Under the pieces are notes generated by a model, which was not told the DNA's origin, did no database searches, and saw nothing but the letters and a program-made list of their open reading frames with translations. 64,000 nt of DNA from Aphanomyces cochlioides (lineage: Eukaryota > Oomycota > Saprolegniomycetes > Saprolegniales > Verrucalvaceae), in contig JAHQRK010000015.1 of NCBI GenBank assembly GCA_019828595.1, forward strand, positions 1,302,001 through 1,366,000, read 5' to 3'. The number at the start of each line of letters is the position of its first letter. Position 1 is the first letter of the stretch. Shown in pieces: positions 34,675 through 44,843 of the stretch. The translations under genes and the position numbers were made by a program.

Positions 34675-36054
34675 TTACAGAAATTGTGGAGTGGCAAGGT
34701 CAGTCTCGCAGTAGGCTGAAAAATCCGTTGATGTCATGGACGTCACCGAAGTCGCATATTCACAAATATTGGTGTCGTCTGAAGGCGTGGGCACCAAATT
34801 CCAATTGCTTGTTGCGCTTGTCGAATTATCGGTCGAGAGTTCGCTCCCGAAGAACATTATCGCCGAGTGTGGTGTCGTTGAAGCCTCGCTGTCGTCGAGT
34901 ACGATCATCATTGGATCATACATGGTGTTGAAATCGCCAGAATCAAGCAGTTGACGCAAGGAGCACTTTGTGCAGACGTTTGTCAAGACAGGAAATCCAT
35001 TTTGTTTGATCGTCCATGCTCGGTTGCAATGCCGACAGGTTACCTACAGCCCAGGTCTTTGCTGAATTGCAGCTAACGTGACTTACAATGCCGCATTTCC
35101 AACAATTTAATCGTTGGCTCCATCGCTTAAACTTTTTGCTGCACAAACAGCAGGATGCAACGGCATCGAGAGGCATGAGCTCTTCGATGTCCAAGCACGG
35201 AGTGCGACTTAATCGGTAGAAATCGATCGATTTTTGATACGTGCCGGACGCGGCTTTTGAGTGAAATCTCAGCTAGCCTTGGAATTTGTCCAAGCGAATT
35301 GTAAATCCACTCGGACTTGCCGACACCAACATTGGTATGCGTTATATACGTCACATCCAAATAGCCTCGCCGATTTGACTCGAGCACGACGTGGCCACTG
35401 CCGTAGTCGCATTGACGCACGAGGCCCAGCGTGTCCTCTAGGCTTGGACAGCATTCAAGGTCCACTGAGATGAGAGAACAGACCCAGCCGCGTCGAGAGC
35501 CGACGTAGAATTCGTGGTGGCACTACGATAAGAGCGTGACGTCGAAATGGAAATGTAATTCAAAAGTACCTCTAGGAGGCATGAATCTCGGTTCTGGAAG
35601 AGTTTGCCGCCCCAGCTTTCAAAGGCTCGCCAATTGATACCAATGCGTTCGTGAGGTTGTTCCTCACTCGGTTTAACAAGCGAGTACAGCACGACGCTAT
35701 CCATGAGCCGGTTGGCGAAGCGACGACAATACTCCTTGGCTTCGATCGTTGTTTCGTTTTTGAACAACGCGACGAATTCGTCCACGGTGCCAACGACTTG
35801 CGTTGTACCTGCGTACATATACATCGTGCCATGCGTCGACACATGAACTTTGTCTTCTGCTCGGTAGATCTTGACATCTTTTTCGTCGGCACATAGCATC
35901 CAGTCCTGTTGTCGTTGAGCGCCTTGGACTTGTGCTTTGGACATTGAGCTGACCAAGTCCATCGAGTTGTGCAGAGCGAGCGTCTTGAGTCCAACAATTT
36001 CATGGTCTTGTAGCGATGGACAGATGAAATAGTGTTCGGAAGTGGCAACTGCAT
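34675..36054 (-). pseudogene. START-domain plus FYVE-finger protein, probably broken
   Basis: The minus-strand reading frame carries a START-like lipid-binding domain (DWMLCADEKDVKIYRAED, GTMYMYAGTTQVVGTVDEF, LLE-intron-HHEFYVGSRRGWVC) and then a FYVE-like zinc finger (CCLCSKKFKRWSQRLNCWKCG, intron, VTCRHCN, VCTKC). The C-terminal tail is Ser/Thr-rich. This architecture is expanded in oomycetes; FYVE fingers bind PI3P on endosomes and START domains carry lipids. A frame change occurs near the start (about 36033), where MQLPLPN is out of frame with YFICPSL, and a second near 35220 between the START part and the finger. Introns near 35570-35525 and 35087-35045 look normal. Confidence 0.7.
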
Positions 36055-37423
36055 TTAAAAAATAGTGGAGAGATAGCACCAGTCTTCCTATGGCACGGTG
36101 GAGCTTGTCGTTGACCTCTTCCTTGCAGGAAAGGCAGGAGTTGAATATGATGTGCATTAAAGGAGCCAGGAAGAGGATTCTGTCCTTCGGGACAGTCCAA
36201 AGTGCCTTTTTGTGCCATTTCAATTGGGCCACCATACAAAAACCAAGTATAAACTCGAAAAATATCTTTTTGTGTCTTCACATTGGGGGACTTTTTTGCC
36301 ATCTGTGTCTGCAAAGTGACGTTCGTCACAGTGTCAACCCACAACGGGACAGTTCATCTGGTTCCCCCGAGATTGGGCAATGCAGAAAAGCACCAAGAAG
36401 ATTCGCAAGAGGAAATATCCCCAAGCGAGAGGAATATATCGTAGCTGCCTCGCGAACGATCAATGGACGAATGCTCAAGAGGTCCTGGCGACGTGAGTGC
36501 TCGTTGAGTAAATGAGAGACTTGTGACGTTATGTCAGGCATTGTGGCGATCCACGTCAACGTACGTCGGGCGTCAATTTTCACCCAGGCTTATCTAGGGC
36601 TTTCCATGACGATGGGCGTCAGCTGGATGGTATGTTGACGCCAAATATCCGTTAACAAGAGAGTGGGTGGGCGAACTCACTGTTCTGCATTGTTCGATAA
36701 GTTACAAGCGACGAATATTCTTCGTCAATCGCGAATCGGCAATATTGCAGGATTGTCGTGGGAAGGATAGTTAGTTGTCGGCGTTTATACACGTTGAGGA
36801 ACTGCCTGAAGGAAAGACATGGCGTCATATCTAGCAAGATCCTCCCTTTCGTCGCGTTTCCTTTGAAAGAAGGTCCTCATACCTGCACAATAAATGATGA
36901 CGCACACATCAACCAATCTTTACGACTTCATTGGCCAAATACATTGATGTGAATGTTGCAAAGTCAGGGTCTTTGCAGGGAAATGCTTTATCCACAACGT
37001 CAACACAAGATGTGACCTTGGGAATGATGAAATATATCATTGATGACTCGTAGGAACTCGAATTTACTCGTAACATCATGCTTGTACGTCGAGCCTCTCG
37101 CTTGTTTACGTTGGACAAGTCTGAAATCACATTGCCTTGAATGTGATGAACCAAGCTCGCTGATACACTCGGCTTCAGGCATGTCAAAGATATATCGAGC
37201 TAATGGACAATTTCTACGGTAGGTTGAAATCTATCAGTTCATGGCAGAGCTTGCAAGCCGCAACCCCTTGAATTGTCATTGTATTTGGCGCTCAGAGACT
37301 GTCAAGACTAGAGCAATTTGTTGGTTTATCACGTCGATAACTGGATGGATTCGGTCGGTAACAAGAGATTGTAATACACCGATGGCGTATATAAGAAGCG
37401 ATCAGGTTGACAGTGTGAAGACC
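36055..37423. other. Degraded or unrecognised sequence left of the retrotransposon
   Basis: Minus-strand frames near 36060-36235, 36326-36583, 36652-36837 and 36909-37187 might be short exons of one host gene cut by the insertion. The hydrophobic piece IFRVYTWFLYGG and the peptide DMPEAECISELGSSHSRQ are examples. No family or consistent splicing could be established, so no gene is called. Confidence 0.35.
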
Positions 37424-37568
37424 TGTGGTAGACTTGGCAAATTGGAAACTGAATTATCCTCGTTAATCAAACTATTTATCTGTACTCTCTCATATAGGAA
37501 GGAACTTCTGCGCTGAACGCGTGCCTTCGGCCAATCATAAACTTTAAATGCATATTTCATATCTGTTT
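37424..37568 (-). repeat. 3' LTR of the chromovirus (left copy)
   Basis: 145 bp matching 42562-42706 except for two transitions in the GAACGCGTGCC segment. In element orientation the pol stop codon TGA falls at 37557-37559, inside this repeat, so the reading frame runs into the LTR. The LTR is unusually short for this group. Confidence 0.88.
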
Positions 37569-38363
37569 GATGTTCTTCTCAAGTTCCCACGTTGCTTCGT
37601 GCTCTGGCAGTCCATGCCATTTCACCAAGTATTCCGTCTTCCTGTTGAACTGTCTCTTCTTCAACAGAGCTTCAACTATGAACAGCTCTTCGCCTTCGTC
37701 ATCCAGGATGTGTGGCGTGACTTTTGGTATCGGACGTCCAGATAAGTGGCTGGAGTTCGGTACGTGATGCTTCAATCTGTCGACATTGAAGACATCATGC
37801 AAACGATTGATATTAGGCGGTAGCTTAAGTCGCATAGCGTTGGGATTGATGACTTCGAAAATCTCAAAGGGTCCAATGTATCTTGGCACCAGCTTGGATT
37901 TCTCGTTCTTATCTGCAAGTTGTGCATGCTTAAGAGGAATGTTGCGAGTGGCTAGCATGACCAAGTCGCCTAGCTTGAACTCGACACTTGAGCGTCTTCG
38001 ATCATAGTAGTTCTTTTGGCGAGCTTGGGCTTTCTCCAAATTTTCTAAAGCCATTCTGATCAATTCTTGTCTTCTTTCGGCGAAGTTCTTCGCATACTCA
38101 TTTAACGACTCCAATCCATTTAGTACAGGATTACGAAGTTTTCTACCCGTATCTACTTCAAAAGGCGTCAAACCAGTGGATGTTTGAACAAGCCCTTGAT
38201 GAGCATATTCGATCGTTCCGAGATGCTTTGTCCAGTCATATCCAAGATAGGACACTTGACAACGTAGTGCATCTTCCAATGTGCGATTCTGTCTTTCTGT
38301 GGCTCCATCACTTTGAGCACGACCCGCAGTAGTCATCGAATGCTTATTACCCATAACTTTCAT
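37557..38363 (-). pseudogene. Integrase C-terminal half and chromodomain
   Basis: The frame covers the end of the integrase core (GRAQSDGATERQNRTLEDAL with its catalytic Glu neighbourhood), the GPY/F region (GPFEIFEVINPNAMRLKLPP) and a C-terminal chromodomain (RKTEYLVKWHGLPEHEATWE). The chromodomain would direct insertion to methylated histone H3. It is separated from the upstream polyprotein by a frame change near 38440. It ends inside the 3' LTR. Confidence 0.85.
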
Positions 38364-38407
38364 TAAACTTTGCCAAAACTGACTCGTAAACTTGGGATCT
38401 CGATCAC

Positions 38408-40278
38408 TTATGATAACGGAAGGCAGTCCGTGATGTCGAACAACGGCATCAAAGATTCACGCCCTGCTTGTGGTGTATCCACGTTGGATATTGTTGCGCA
38501 GTACTTTGGTCGCTTTGAAGTTTTGTCGACACAAGTCATAATGGCGTCTTTGCCATTTGACACTGGTAATCCAGTTATCCAGTCTACAGAAACTGTATGC
38601 CAACATTCTTCAGGAGACTTAATGGGAATCATTCGTCCATAAGCTTTACTACTTGACTTGTAGCGCGCACAAGTTTCGCAGGTGGCCACGTAGAGTTTCA
38701 CATCATCATCCAAACCGTTCCAATAATACCATTGGGAAAATAGCTGTGTGCGTCGAACGCCAGGATGAGCGGCAGTGTTTGCGTCATGACTTTGAGATAT
38801 GATCTCAACCTTGAGGTAGTCGTCGTTGGGAACACACAATTTCCAAACTTGATCCTTCGTTTTGACGAAATAGAGACCATCTTTCATTACGAACTTTGAA
38901 CTATCTTCAAACTCTTTCGACTTGGCGTAAGCACGAATGAATCGTTGTTTCATGCTTTCATCCATCTTTACCATGCTGTACGACACTTCTTCTGTATGGT
39001 TGACAACGAGGTGTTGAGGAACTTCGACATCGAGTTGTGCAATATGCAAATCCTCCCCCTCAAAAGAAGTGTCAAGCATAAGCGACAAAAGACGGGCATC
39101 AAGATGAGAGATAGATTCAACGTTAGAAGTCCATTTCAGAACATTTTGATAACGTTCAAAACAAGTTGAATCACAGTGATGAAGTGTACACGTTGTAACA
39201 TGAACGTGAGATCGCGGTGGACGTGACAAAGCGTCAGCAACGACGTTGGTTTTGCCGGGACGATGGTGCAGAGTAAAGTCAAAACTTCTGAAAAAGTCCA
39301 ACCAACGAGTTAACTTAGCAGTTAGCACCGGCGTTTTTAGAAACCATTGACATGTCGAGTTGTCTGTGAAGACATCAAAATGAGAACCATAAACATAAGT
39401 TCTCCATTTTGTTAAAGCCAACTTAATAGCATATAGCTCTTTCTCATGTGCTGGCCAGTTGCACTCAGTTTCTCCAAGTTTCTTCGACAGAAAAGCAATT
39501 GGACGATCATTTCCTTCATCATCTTGTTGGGATAACACTGCGCCGCAGCAGTATCCAGATGCATCCGTGGTGATCACGAAGGGTTTGTCAAAATCAGGCA
39601 ACTGAAGCACAGGGGCTTGCTGCAGAGCAGCCTTGATTGTCATGAAGGCCTTGTCCTGTTGGTGTGTCCACTGCCAAGGGACACTATCCTTCGCCAATTC
39701 GCTGTTCGGGAACACTAGCTTAGCGTAATTGGCGATAAACTTGCGGTAGTAACCAGCCATTCCACAAGCATTTGATGATACCCAGATGCAAGGTCAATCT
39801 TAGAGAATATCCCACAACCATACATCTTATTAAACAGATCCTCGATGTTAGGCAAAGGTATCTTGGGAATCTCCGACTGTGAGTTCACATGGCGATAATC
39901 TAATACCCATCGAATCGGTGTGTTTGCAGTTGCAGTATTCAACCACACACTTCGTGAAGGCATCTTGCCGTTTTCGTCCTTCTTCGGGACGCCAAAGATG
40001 TTAGACACCCAGTCGCTCGTCGAGAGTTCAACCCAACCTTTCTTCTTGAGATCATCGACAAACTTGTCGAGCGACTCTTGCTCAACTTTTGCAAGTCGAA
40101 AGGGTGGACGATTCTGCGGTTTCGCACCGGGCTTCAACGTCAGTTCGAATTGGACGGAGCGCTCAGGTGGTAAACCATCGGGCAGTTGCGCAGGAAACAC
40201 ATCTTTGAACTCATTGATCAGCGATTCAATCTCAGGAGGACGTGGAGTTATTTGTGGTTCAACTTCACAAATTTTCAT
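38408..40278 (-). pseudogene. Pol polyprotein: RT (core deleted), RNase H, integrase N-terminal half
   Basis: The frame opens with the RT fingers (EINPLPPERSVQ-like region; RWVLDYRHVNSQ, IFSKIDLASGYHQM). Near 39760 it jumps directly to the end of the RT thumb (GYYRKFIANYAKL), so the catalytic YxDD segment is absent. RNase H follows (FVITTDASGYCCGAV, HEKELYAIKLAL, FTDNSTCQWF), then the HHCC integrase finger (CETCARYK) and the start of the core (SVDWITGLP). The first ATG, at 40276-40278, overlaps the stop of the preceding ORF as TAATG. The frame also shifts at the deletion and is lost at 38408. Confidence 0.85.
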
Positions 40279-40973
40279 TATCCATCCAATTTCACTATCT
40301 TCGACTGAGATGGTGGAGGATCACCGTTCAAAGCAACAACTTCTTGGTCACGCCAGTCAATCACGGGGTTGTGTTGGCGGAACCAAGGTTGACCGAGGAT
40401 AACGTCAAATTGTTTATCCTTCAAGTCCCATTCGAGCATGACAGTGTCTTTGAACGTGAAGAAGTCAAAGCATATCGTTTCTTTGACTTCGCGTGTCATC
40501 GTTGTTGGTGAAAGTGTTCCATCATATCCCGATATACGCACTGACTTGGAGCGGACGACATGTTTTCCCAAACCAGTTCGACACAACGAGTTTGTTGCTC
40601 CAGAGTCGATCAAGATCTTCACCACTTTCCCATTCATTACACCCGACTTTATCATAAGGGAGGTGTCTACTACCAGCGGCTTCTCGCTTTGAGGCTCAAT
40701 CTCTTCCTCAGCTTCACTTGCGTCATAGTGTCCAAACGTCATGTACTCAACGTCTTCATCAGTCACTTCTTCATCATGCACTTCGATATTACTCTGGCGA
40801 CTCGGCGCTTGTCCAGAAATGCGCCTCTTTGGCTTCTTACATCTTCTTGCAATATGACCCATTTCATTGCAAGTGAAGCATCTCGTGTTACTGTTATCAC
40901 GCGGTCTACGATCTCCGCGGACGTTTACGTTGTCGACTTCCATATCATCGGGCTCACGGGCCTTCTCACGCAC
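40278..40973 (-). CDS. Retrotransposon zinc-knuckle and aspartic-protease ORF
   Basis: The CCHC knuckle CFTCNEMGHIARRC lies near residue 33. A retropepsin-like domain follows with the active-site motif ILIDSGATNSL near residue 116 and a second strand FDVILGQPWF. This is the Gag C-terminus/protease segment, which in relatives is usually continuous with Gag or Pol. Here it is a separate frame that overlaps Gag by a few bases and touches Pol at TAATG. That could reflect a recoding strategy or simple decay. Confidence 0.8.
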   Translation of the reverse strand: MREKAREPDDMEVDNVNVRGDRRPRDNSNTRCFTCNEMGHIARRCKKPKRRISGQAPSRQSNIEVHDEEVTDEDVEYMTFGHYDASEAEEEIEPQSEKPLVVDTSLMIKSGVMNGKVVKILIDSGATNSLCRTGLGKHVVRSKSVRISGYDGTLSPTTMTREVKETICFDFFTFKDTVMLEWDLKDKQFDVILGQPWFRQHNPVIDWRDQEVVALNGDPPPSQSKIVKLDG

Positions 40974-41853
40974 GTTGTTGTGGCTTTTGAAACTTCTCTG
41001 CTGGTCGGTTGTTGTTCCAGCGACCAGTCTTTTCTGTCTTCGTCATTCCCAAAGATACGGCATGGGATCGTTCAAACTCAAGTGCGGCCTTGATAGCCGT
41101 GGACAGTGTTTGGCACTGTCGATACTTCACTTCTTCTCGTGTCTTTAATCTCAAACCACGAATAAAGAATGTCACTTTGTCCCGCTCGGACATATCTCGA
41201 ACATCAGTGCAAATGCGACAAAACTTTTCAATGTATTCAAACAAGTCTTTGCATCCCTTCTGTTGTAAAGCAAACAACTTGTCACGAAGTCGCTCTTGCA
41301 AATCATCTGGCTCGAACTCTTTTCGCAACGCAGCTTCGAGTTTGGGCAGCGTGTTGATGCTTCGTGTCCCCAACTCAGATTCACGTGTGGCAAGCTCTTG
41401 GTACCATGCGGCAGCTTGTCCTTTCAAGTTTGCAACGACCATCGAGAGACATCGAGATGCTGTTTTCGGTTCTTTCCAGTCCAAGTTCTTGGCGGCAAAG
41501 AAAGATTGAACACGGTGGATATACAATCCAATACTTTCATTAAGGTGTCCATGATAAGACGGCATAGACAATCCTTCTACACGACGTTCGACATCTGCAT
41601 GTTGAGGAGCGGCAACAGCAGTTTGTTGGGTTTGGTGCATGGCTTGCAACTGAGCTTGCATAGCCTTCTGAAGCTCAAGCTGAGCTTTTTGATGTTCGTG
41701 TTGTTGTGCTGCATTTTGCTTTTGCAGCTCTTGTTGAAAGTTCTGACTTTGAATACGTTGATCTTGTGTTCTTGCTTGAGTCTCCAACAACTGATTGATC
41801 ATCATTTGTTGTTGTTCTATCTTAGCCATCATACTTCTTACAATGTCTTCCAT
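40966..41853 (-). CDS. Retrotransposon Gag
   Basis: 295 residues. An N-terminal Gln-rich coiled coil (QQELQKQNAAQQHEHQKAQ) is followed by the retrotransposon_gag fold: MPSYHGHLNESIGLYIHRVQ, AWYQELATRE, LEAALRKEFEP and DLFEYIEKFCRIC. This forms the capsid-like shell. The C-terminal knuckle is in the next ORF in another frame. Confidence 0.85.
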   Translation of the reverse strand: MEDIVRSMMAKIEQQQMMINQLLETQARTQDQRIQSQNFQQELQKQNAAQQHEHQKAQLELQKAMQAQLQAMHQTQQTAVAAPQHADVERRVEGLSMPSYHGHLNESIGLYIHRVQSFFAAKNLDWKEPKTASRCLSMVVANLKGQAAAWYQELATRESELGTRSINTLPKLEAALRKEFEPDDLQERLRDKLFALQQKGCKDLFEYIEKFCRICTDVRDMSERDKVTFFIRGLRLKTREEVKYRQCQTLSTAIKAALEFERSHAVSLGMTKTEKTGRWNNNRPAEKFQKPQQRA

Positions 41854-41874
41854 ATTTAGATCAAAACAATTGTA

Positions 41875-42308
41875 TTAAGTGATACAAATACAATTGGTAG
41901 TTTCCTTGCAATGTTTGCACTTGGGGGTTGTCTTTTGTTTCTTGTTTCCGGCCAAAATAGTGGAAAGTTTTCGGCCTATCAGCTCCTTTTGTTCTTCGAT
42001 ATTGAACTGGATATCGCCAAGGAGTTGGATCGTATGCTTCGCACGGTTGCAGTGAGGTGTCGCTTTCGTCAACTCACGAACAAAAACGCCTTTAATACGC
42101 TCAACTCTTAAAATTGCTTCTTCGAGATCGTGTCGAAGTTGGTCGAATTTCGTAGCAGAGCTTCTTCGAATCGATTGAGATACTCGATGTTTTCTTCGAA
42201 GTCCTTGCGCTTGATCAAGGTCTTCTTCTTGGGCATCCAATTGTCTTCAACGCCCTCGGTACTGCGCACGCTAGTGTCTCGTCTCTTAACCACTCCTAGC
42301 GATGCCAA
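41875..42308 (-). pseudogene. Extra coiled-coil ORF between 5' LTR and gag, frame-disturbed
   Basis: Two overlapping frames (42308-42108 and 42240-41875) make sense only together. The first has KRKDFEENIEYLNRFEEALL. The second has KFDQLRHDLEEAILRVERIK, KELIGRKLSTILAGN and a Cys cluster, CKHCKETTNCIC. The product would be a charged coiled coil with a small Cys motif. Chromoviruses usually start directly with gag, so this ORF is either an element-specific addition or a detached Gag N-terminus. A frame change near 42140 separates the halves. Confidence 0.5.
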
Positions 42309-42455
42309 CTAGGACGAGCGCACGGCAATGCACAGACTTTGGAGGGTTCTTCTCCAAAAACGCGACTCCAGAAACTCGGCACAAAGGTAAACAAAAGTTT
42401 ACCACAAGACCAGAGATAACGGAGGTTCTTCCTTGAACGCGGCGGGAAAGGGCAG

Positions 42456-42534
42456 GCACAAACAGGCAGGCAGGAGCAGGCAGGCAGGCAGGCACGGAGG
42501 GACAGGCAACGGCGCAGGCAGGCAGGCAGAGGCG
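42456..42534. repeat. Low-complexity CAGG/GGCA tract in the element leader
   Basis: The 5' leader just inside the right LTR consists of irregular CAGG/GGCAGGCA repeats with interruptions. It lies between the primer-binding site and the first ORF. Confidence 0.8.
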
Positions 42535-42541
42535 GTTCTTG

Positions 42542-42559
42542 GAACTCGGAAGGCTACCA
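42542..42559 (-). other. Candidate primer-binding site
   Basis: In element orientation the sequence starting two bases after the 5' LTR reads TGGTAGCCTTCCGAGTTC. It begins with TGG, complementary to the CCA end of a tRNA, at the position expected for LTR elements. The matching tRNA cannot be named without the host tRNA set. Confidence 0.6.
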
Positions 42560-42561
42560 GA

Positions 42562-42706
42562 TGTGGTAGACTTGGCAAATTGGAAACTGAATTATCCTCG
42601 TTAATCAAACTATTTATCTGTACTCTCTCATATAGGAAGGAACTTCTGCGCTGAACACGTGTCTTCGGCCAATCATAAACTTTAAATGCATATTTCATAT
42701 CTGTTT
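42562..42706 (-). repeat. 5' LTR of the chromovirus (right copy)
   Basis: Direct repeat of 37424-37568 with two base differences (CACGTGTC here against CGCGTGCC). It precedes the primer-binding site in element orientation and presumably carries its promoter. Confidence 0.88.
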
Positions 42707-42738
42707 TCGCCATCGTATATCAGTCGTAATCAACTCGA

Positions 42739-42756
42739 GAACTTTCTAGAATATTC
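42739..42756. promoter_or_regulatory. Perfect four-unit heat-shock-element-like motif
   Basis: GAActTTCtaGAAtaTTC has four alternating GAA/TTC units at exact 5-bp spacing (42739, 44, 49, 54), the consensus for trimeric HSF binding. It lies 33 bp outside the right LTR and just beyond the 3' end of P450 copy A, upstream of the element in its own orientation. A regulatory role is inference; the spacing match is direct. Confidence 0.5.
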
Positions 42757-42830
42757 TAGTGATTCGTCTATTGCATCACTACAAGACCAATTGGAATGGA
42801 ATGTTATGCATTGTTTGAAGGAATTACATA

Positions 42831-44598
42831 CTACAATGGTTCTGCGCTCACTCGGCGCACTTTCATTTCCGCAAACACGGGTTTCACAACAACACCATTG
42901 TACTTGTGGCGTAAGTCCATCTTGGGCATCGGTTCAAAGTCATACTTGCTCACGAGAAGGGCGACAAGGACGAGAAGCTCGGCCATGGCAAATCGCTGTC
43001 CAATGCAATTCTTGGCCCCCGCACTGAATGGCATGAAATGAAATGCATGCGATTTCCCATTGCGAAGTTCCAAGTCGGCATTCCATGCTGATGTGCCTTC
43101 CACGAAGCGATCTGGAACAAAACTTTCAGGAGTTACCCAGTATTTTGGATTGCGATGCATGACAGCCATAAAGGTTTGAACGACGGTGCCTTACGAATTT
43201 CAAGTTAGTCGCTTCTATGCCCTTCTTATCTTTGGAATAAACGTTGTCGAGCCGTCCGACATGGGCACATAGTCATCGCCAGTGGACTTTCGATGAGCAG
43301 TGGAAGCAATCGATGAATTCAAGCGCAAACTCTCATGAATGACTGCTTGAGTGTATTCAAGCTCTGCCACGGCCTCCCACGAGCTCAAGGAACCATATTT
43401 TGCAATCGCTTGACTGTACTCTGAGCGCATACGAGCAATATTGTTTGAGGGTAGGAGGGCAAAATTCCAAAGAGGAAGCAAAGGGCGCTGGTTGTAGTTT
43501 CATGGGCGACAAACACGTTCGTCACGGTATGGGTCAACGCCTCTTGTGGAGTCGCGCTCTCAAGGATCAAATCGAGCAAATCTTGGGGCTTTTTCGTAGC
43601 TAGCTCTTCCAACTTGTCGTAGATCACGTTTGATAGACACTCCTTGAGCGTCTTCTGGGCCGCGCGACGTTTGATCAAGCTTGGGAAGGGTAATTTGAGA
43701 AAGCCGGGAATGGAAAAGATCCCAACGGCGAGCAGTGGATTCAGTTCAACCATGGATTCCTTGTACGCTTCAAGGGCAGTCGGTGTGGCGTCGAAGTCGA
43801 ATCCAAAGATGGACAGTCCAGAGATGGAGAGCATCAATTGGGGAAAAACTAGGATCGATGGCAGGAGCTGACGGACGTGAGATCTTCCACTCAGAGAGGT
43901 TGACAGGGGTATCGTGATCACAAGCTGGCTCGAGAAGCTTTTCGCTGTACCGCTGCGTCTCGCTGGTGAATATGTCGACGAAGGATTTGATTTTCAAGGT
44001 TGCGAAAATCGGATTGAGCAATTTCCGATACGCATCGTGTTGTTTTCCTTCCGCGCTGAGCAAGCCGTCACCGAGCATTGCATCCTACCCACGGTCATCG
44101 ATGACAAGCAGTTTCCCGTACTCGAAAGTAGTCCCTTCGGATAGGCTCGCGTGGATAATTGGCGTTGTTCGTGACAAGAATATGCTTCACGGCCGTTGGG
44201 TCTAAAACTTGGACACAATGGCTGAGGAACTTTCGCAAACGCACAACACCGCCGTATTGCTTGGTCCAGGACAAGAAAGGCTCTGGATAGAGTCCTGTCG
44301 TCTTCCATTTCGCCATGCTTCCCCAAATATCAGATCTAGAGATTTTCATCAATATGCAGGGAGAACAAAGTCGAACGTACGCATGCCCCAGCAAGAAGCT
44401 TGACGGCGCAGGCCCTCCAATGTGGTTGAGCTGGTACGATTTCCATGCAAACTCAAGAAGAATAGGCCCGGAGACAATGACGACAGCCACGGCAACAATC
44501 GTGGTTGTGTCGGCTGTAACGAAGTCTGAGAGATTATTTGAAGCGTTTGCTAGCATGATTGACAATGCTAAAATGATAGTACAAATGCTTCTGCACAT
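42831..44598 (-). pseudogene. Cytochrome P450, copy A, probably broken
   Basis: The minus-strand locus starts with an N-terminal anchor (TTTIVAVAVVIVSGPILLEF) and hinge (GGPAPSSFLLGH). It then shows the C-helix region (EGKQHDAYRKLLNPIF), I-helix (VAHETTTS), K-helix ExxR (HESLRLNSS), PERF-like PDRFVEG and the heme loop FMPFSAGAKNCIGQRFA with the axial Cys. So it is a full-length microsomal class P450. The frame is lost near 43470, just after the I-helix, by a one-base change. A second discontinuity lies near 43870, and the last intron near 43215-43170 has a non-GT donor. The substrate is unknown. Confidence 0.75.
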
Positions 44599-44843
44599 GA
44601 ATGATTCTTTGAAAAAACTGTGTCTCGTAGATTGAGAGAAAACGCAATTGTTGTTTGCTGTTGAAAGTAGCGACTGGAATATCTCGTGTGCCCTTGGCTG
44701 TACTGGACCATGCTGCAACCTTCTCTCCGGGGAAGGCAAACTGTTGAAGAGTCGAAAGCTAGAGAATTAGTTATTTTACGGCTTGGTGTACAGTGTAGAT
44801 GATTGAGTAAAAGAATGAATGAATCTGATTGGTTCAAATATAA

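Larger units (their letters stand above)
37424..42706 (-). mobile_element. Ty3/gypsy LTR retrotransposon (chromovirus), defective
   Basis: About 5.28 kb on the minus strand, bounded by 145-bp direct repeats that differ at two sites. From right to left it holds the 5' LTR, a primer-binding site, an extra coiled-coil ORF, gag, a zinc-knuckle/protease ORF, and RT, RNase H, integrase and chromodomain, then the 3' LTR. The order RT-RH-IN plus chromodomain places it in the Ty3/gypsy chromoviruses of protists and fungi. The central part of RT is missing near 39760 and the integrase is frame-shifted near 38440, so it cannot mobilise itself. No clear target-site duplication was found. The near-identical LTRs indicate recent insertion. 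Confidence 0.92.

Noticed and set aside
42456..42534. CAGG repeats as a CRISPR-like array
   Set aside because: Irregular 4-bp low-complexity tract without unique spacers, inside a eukaryotic retrotransposon leader.
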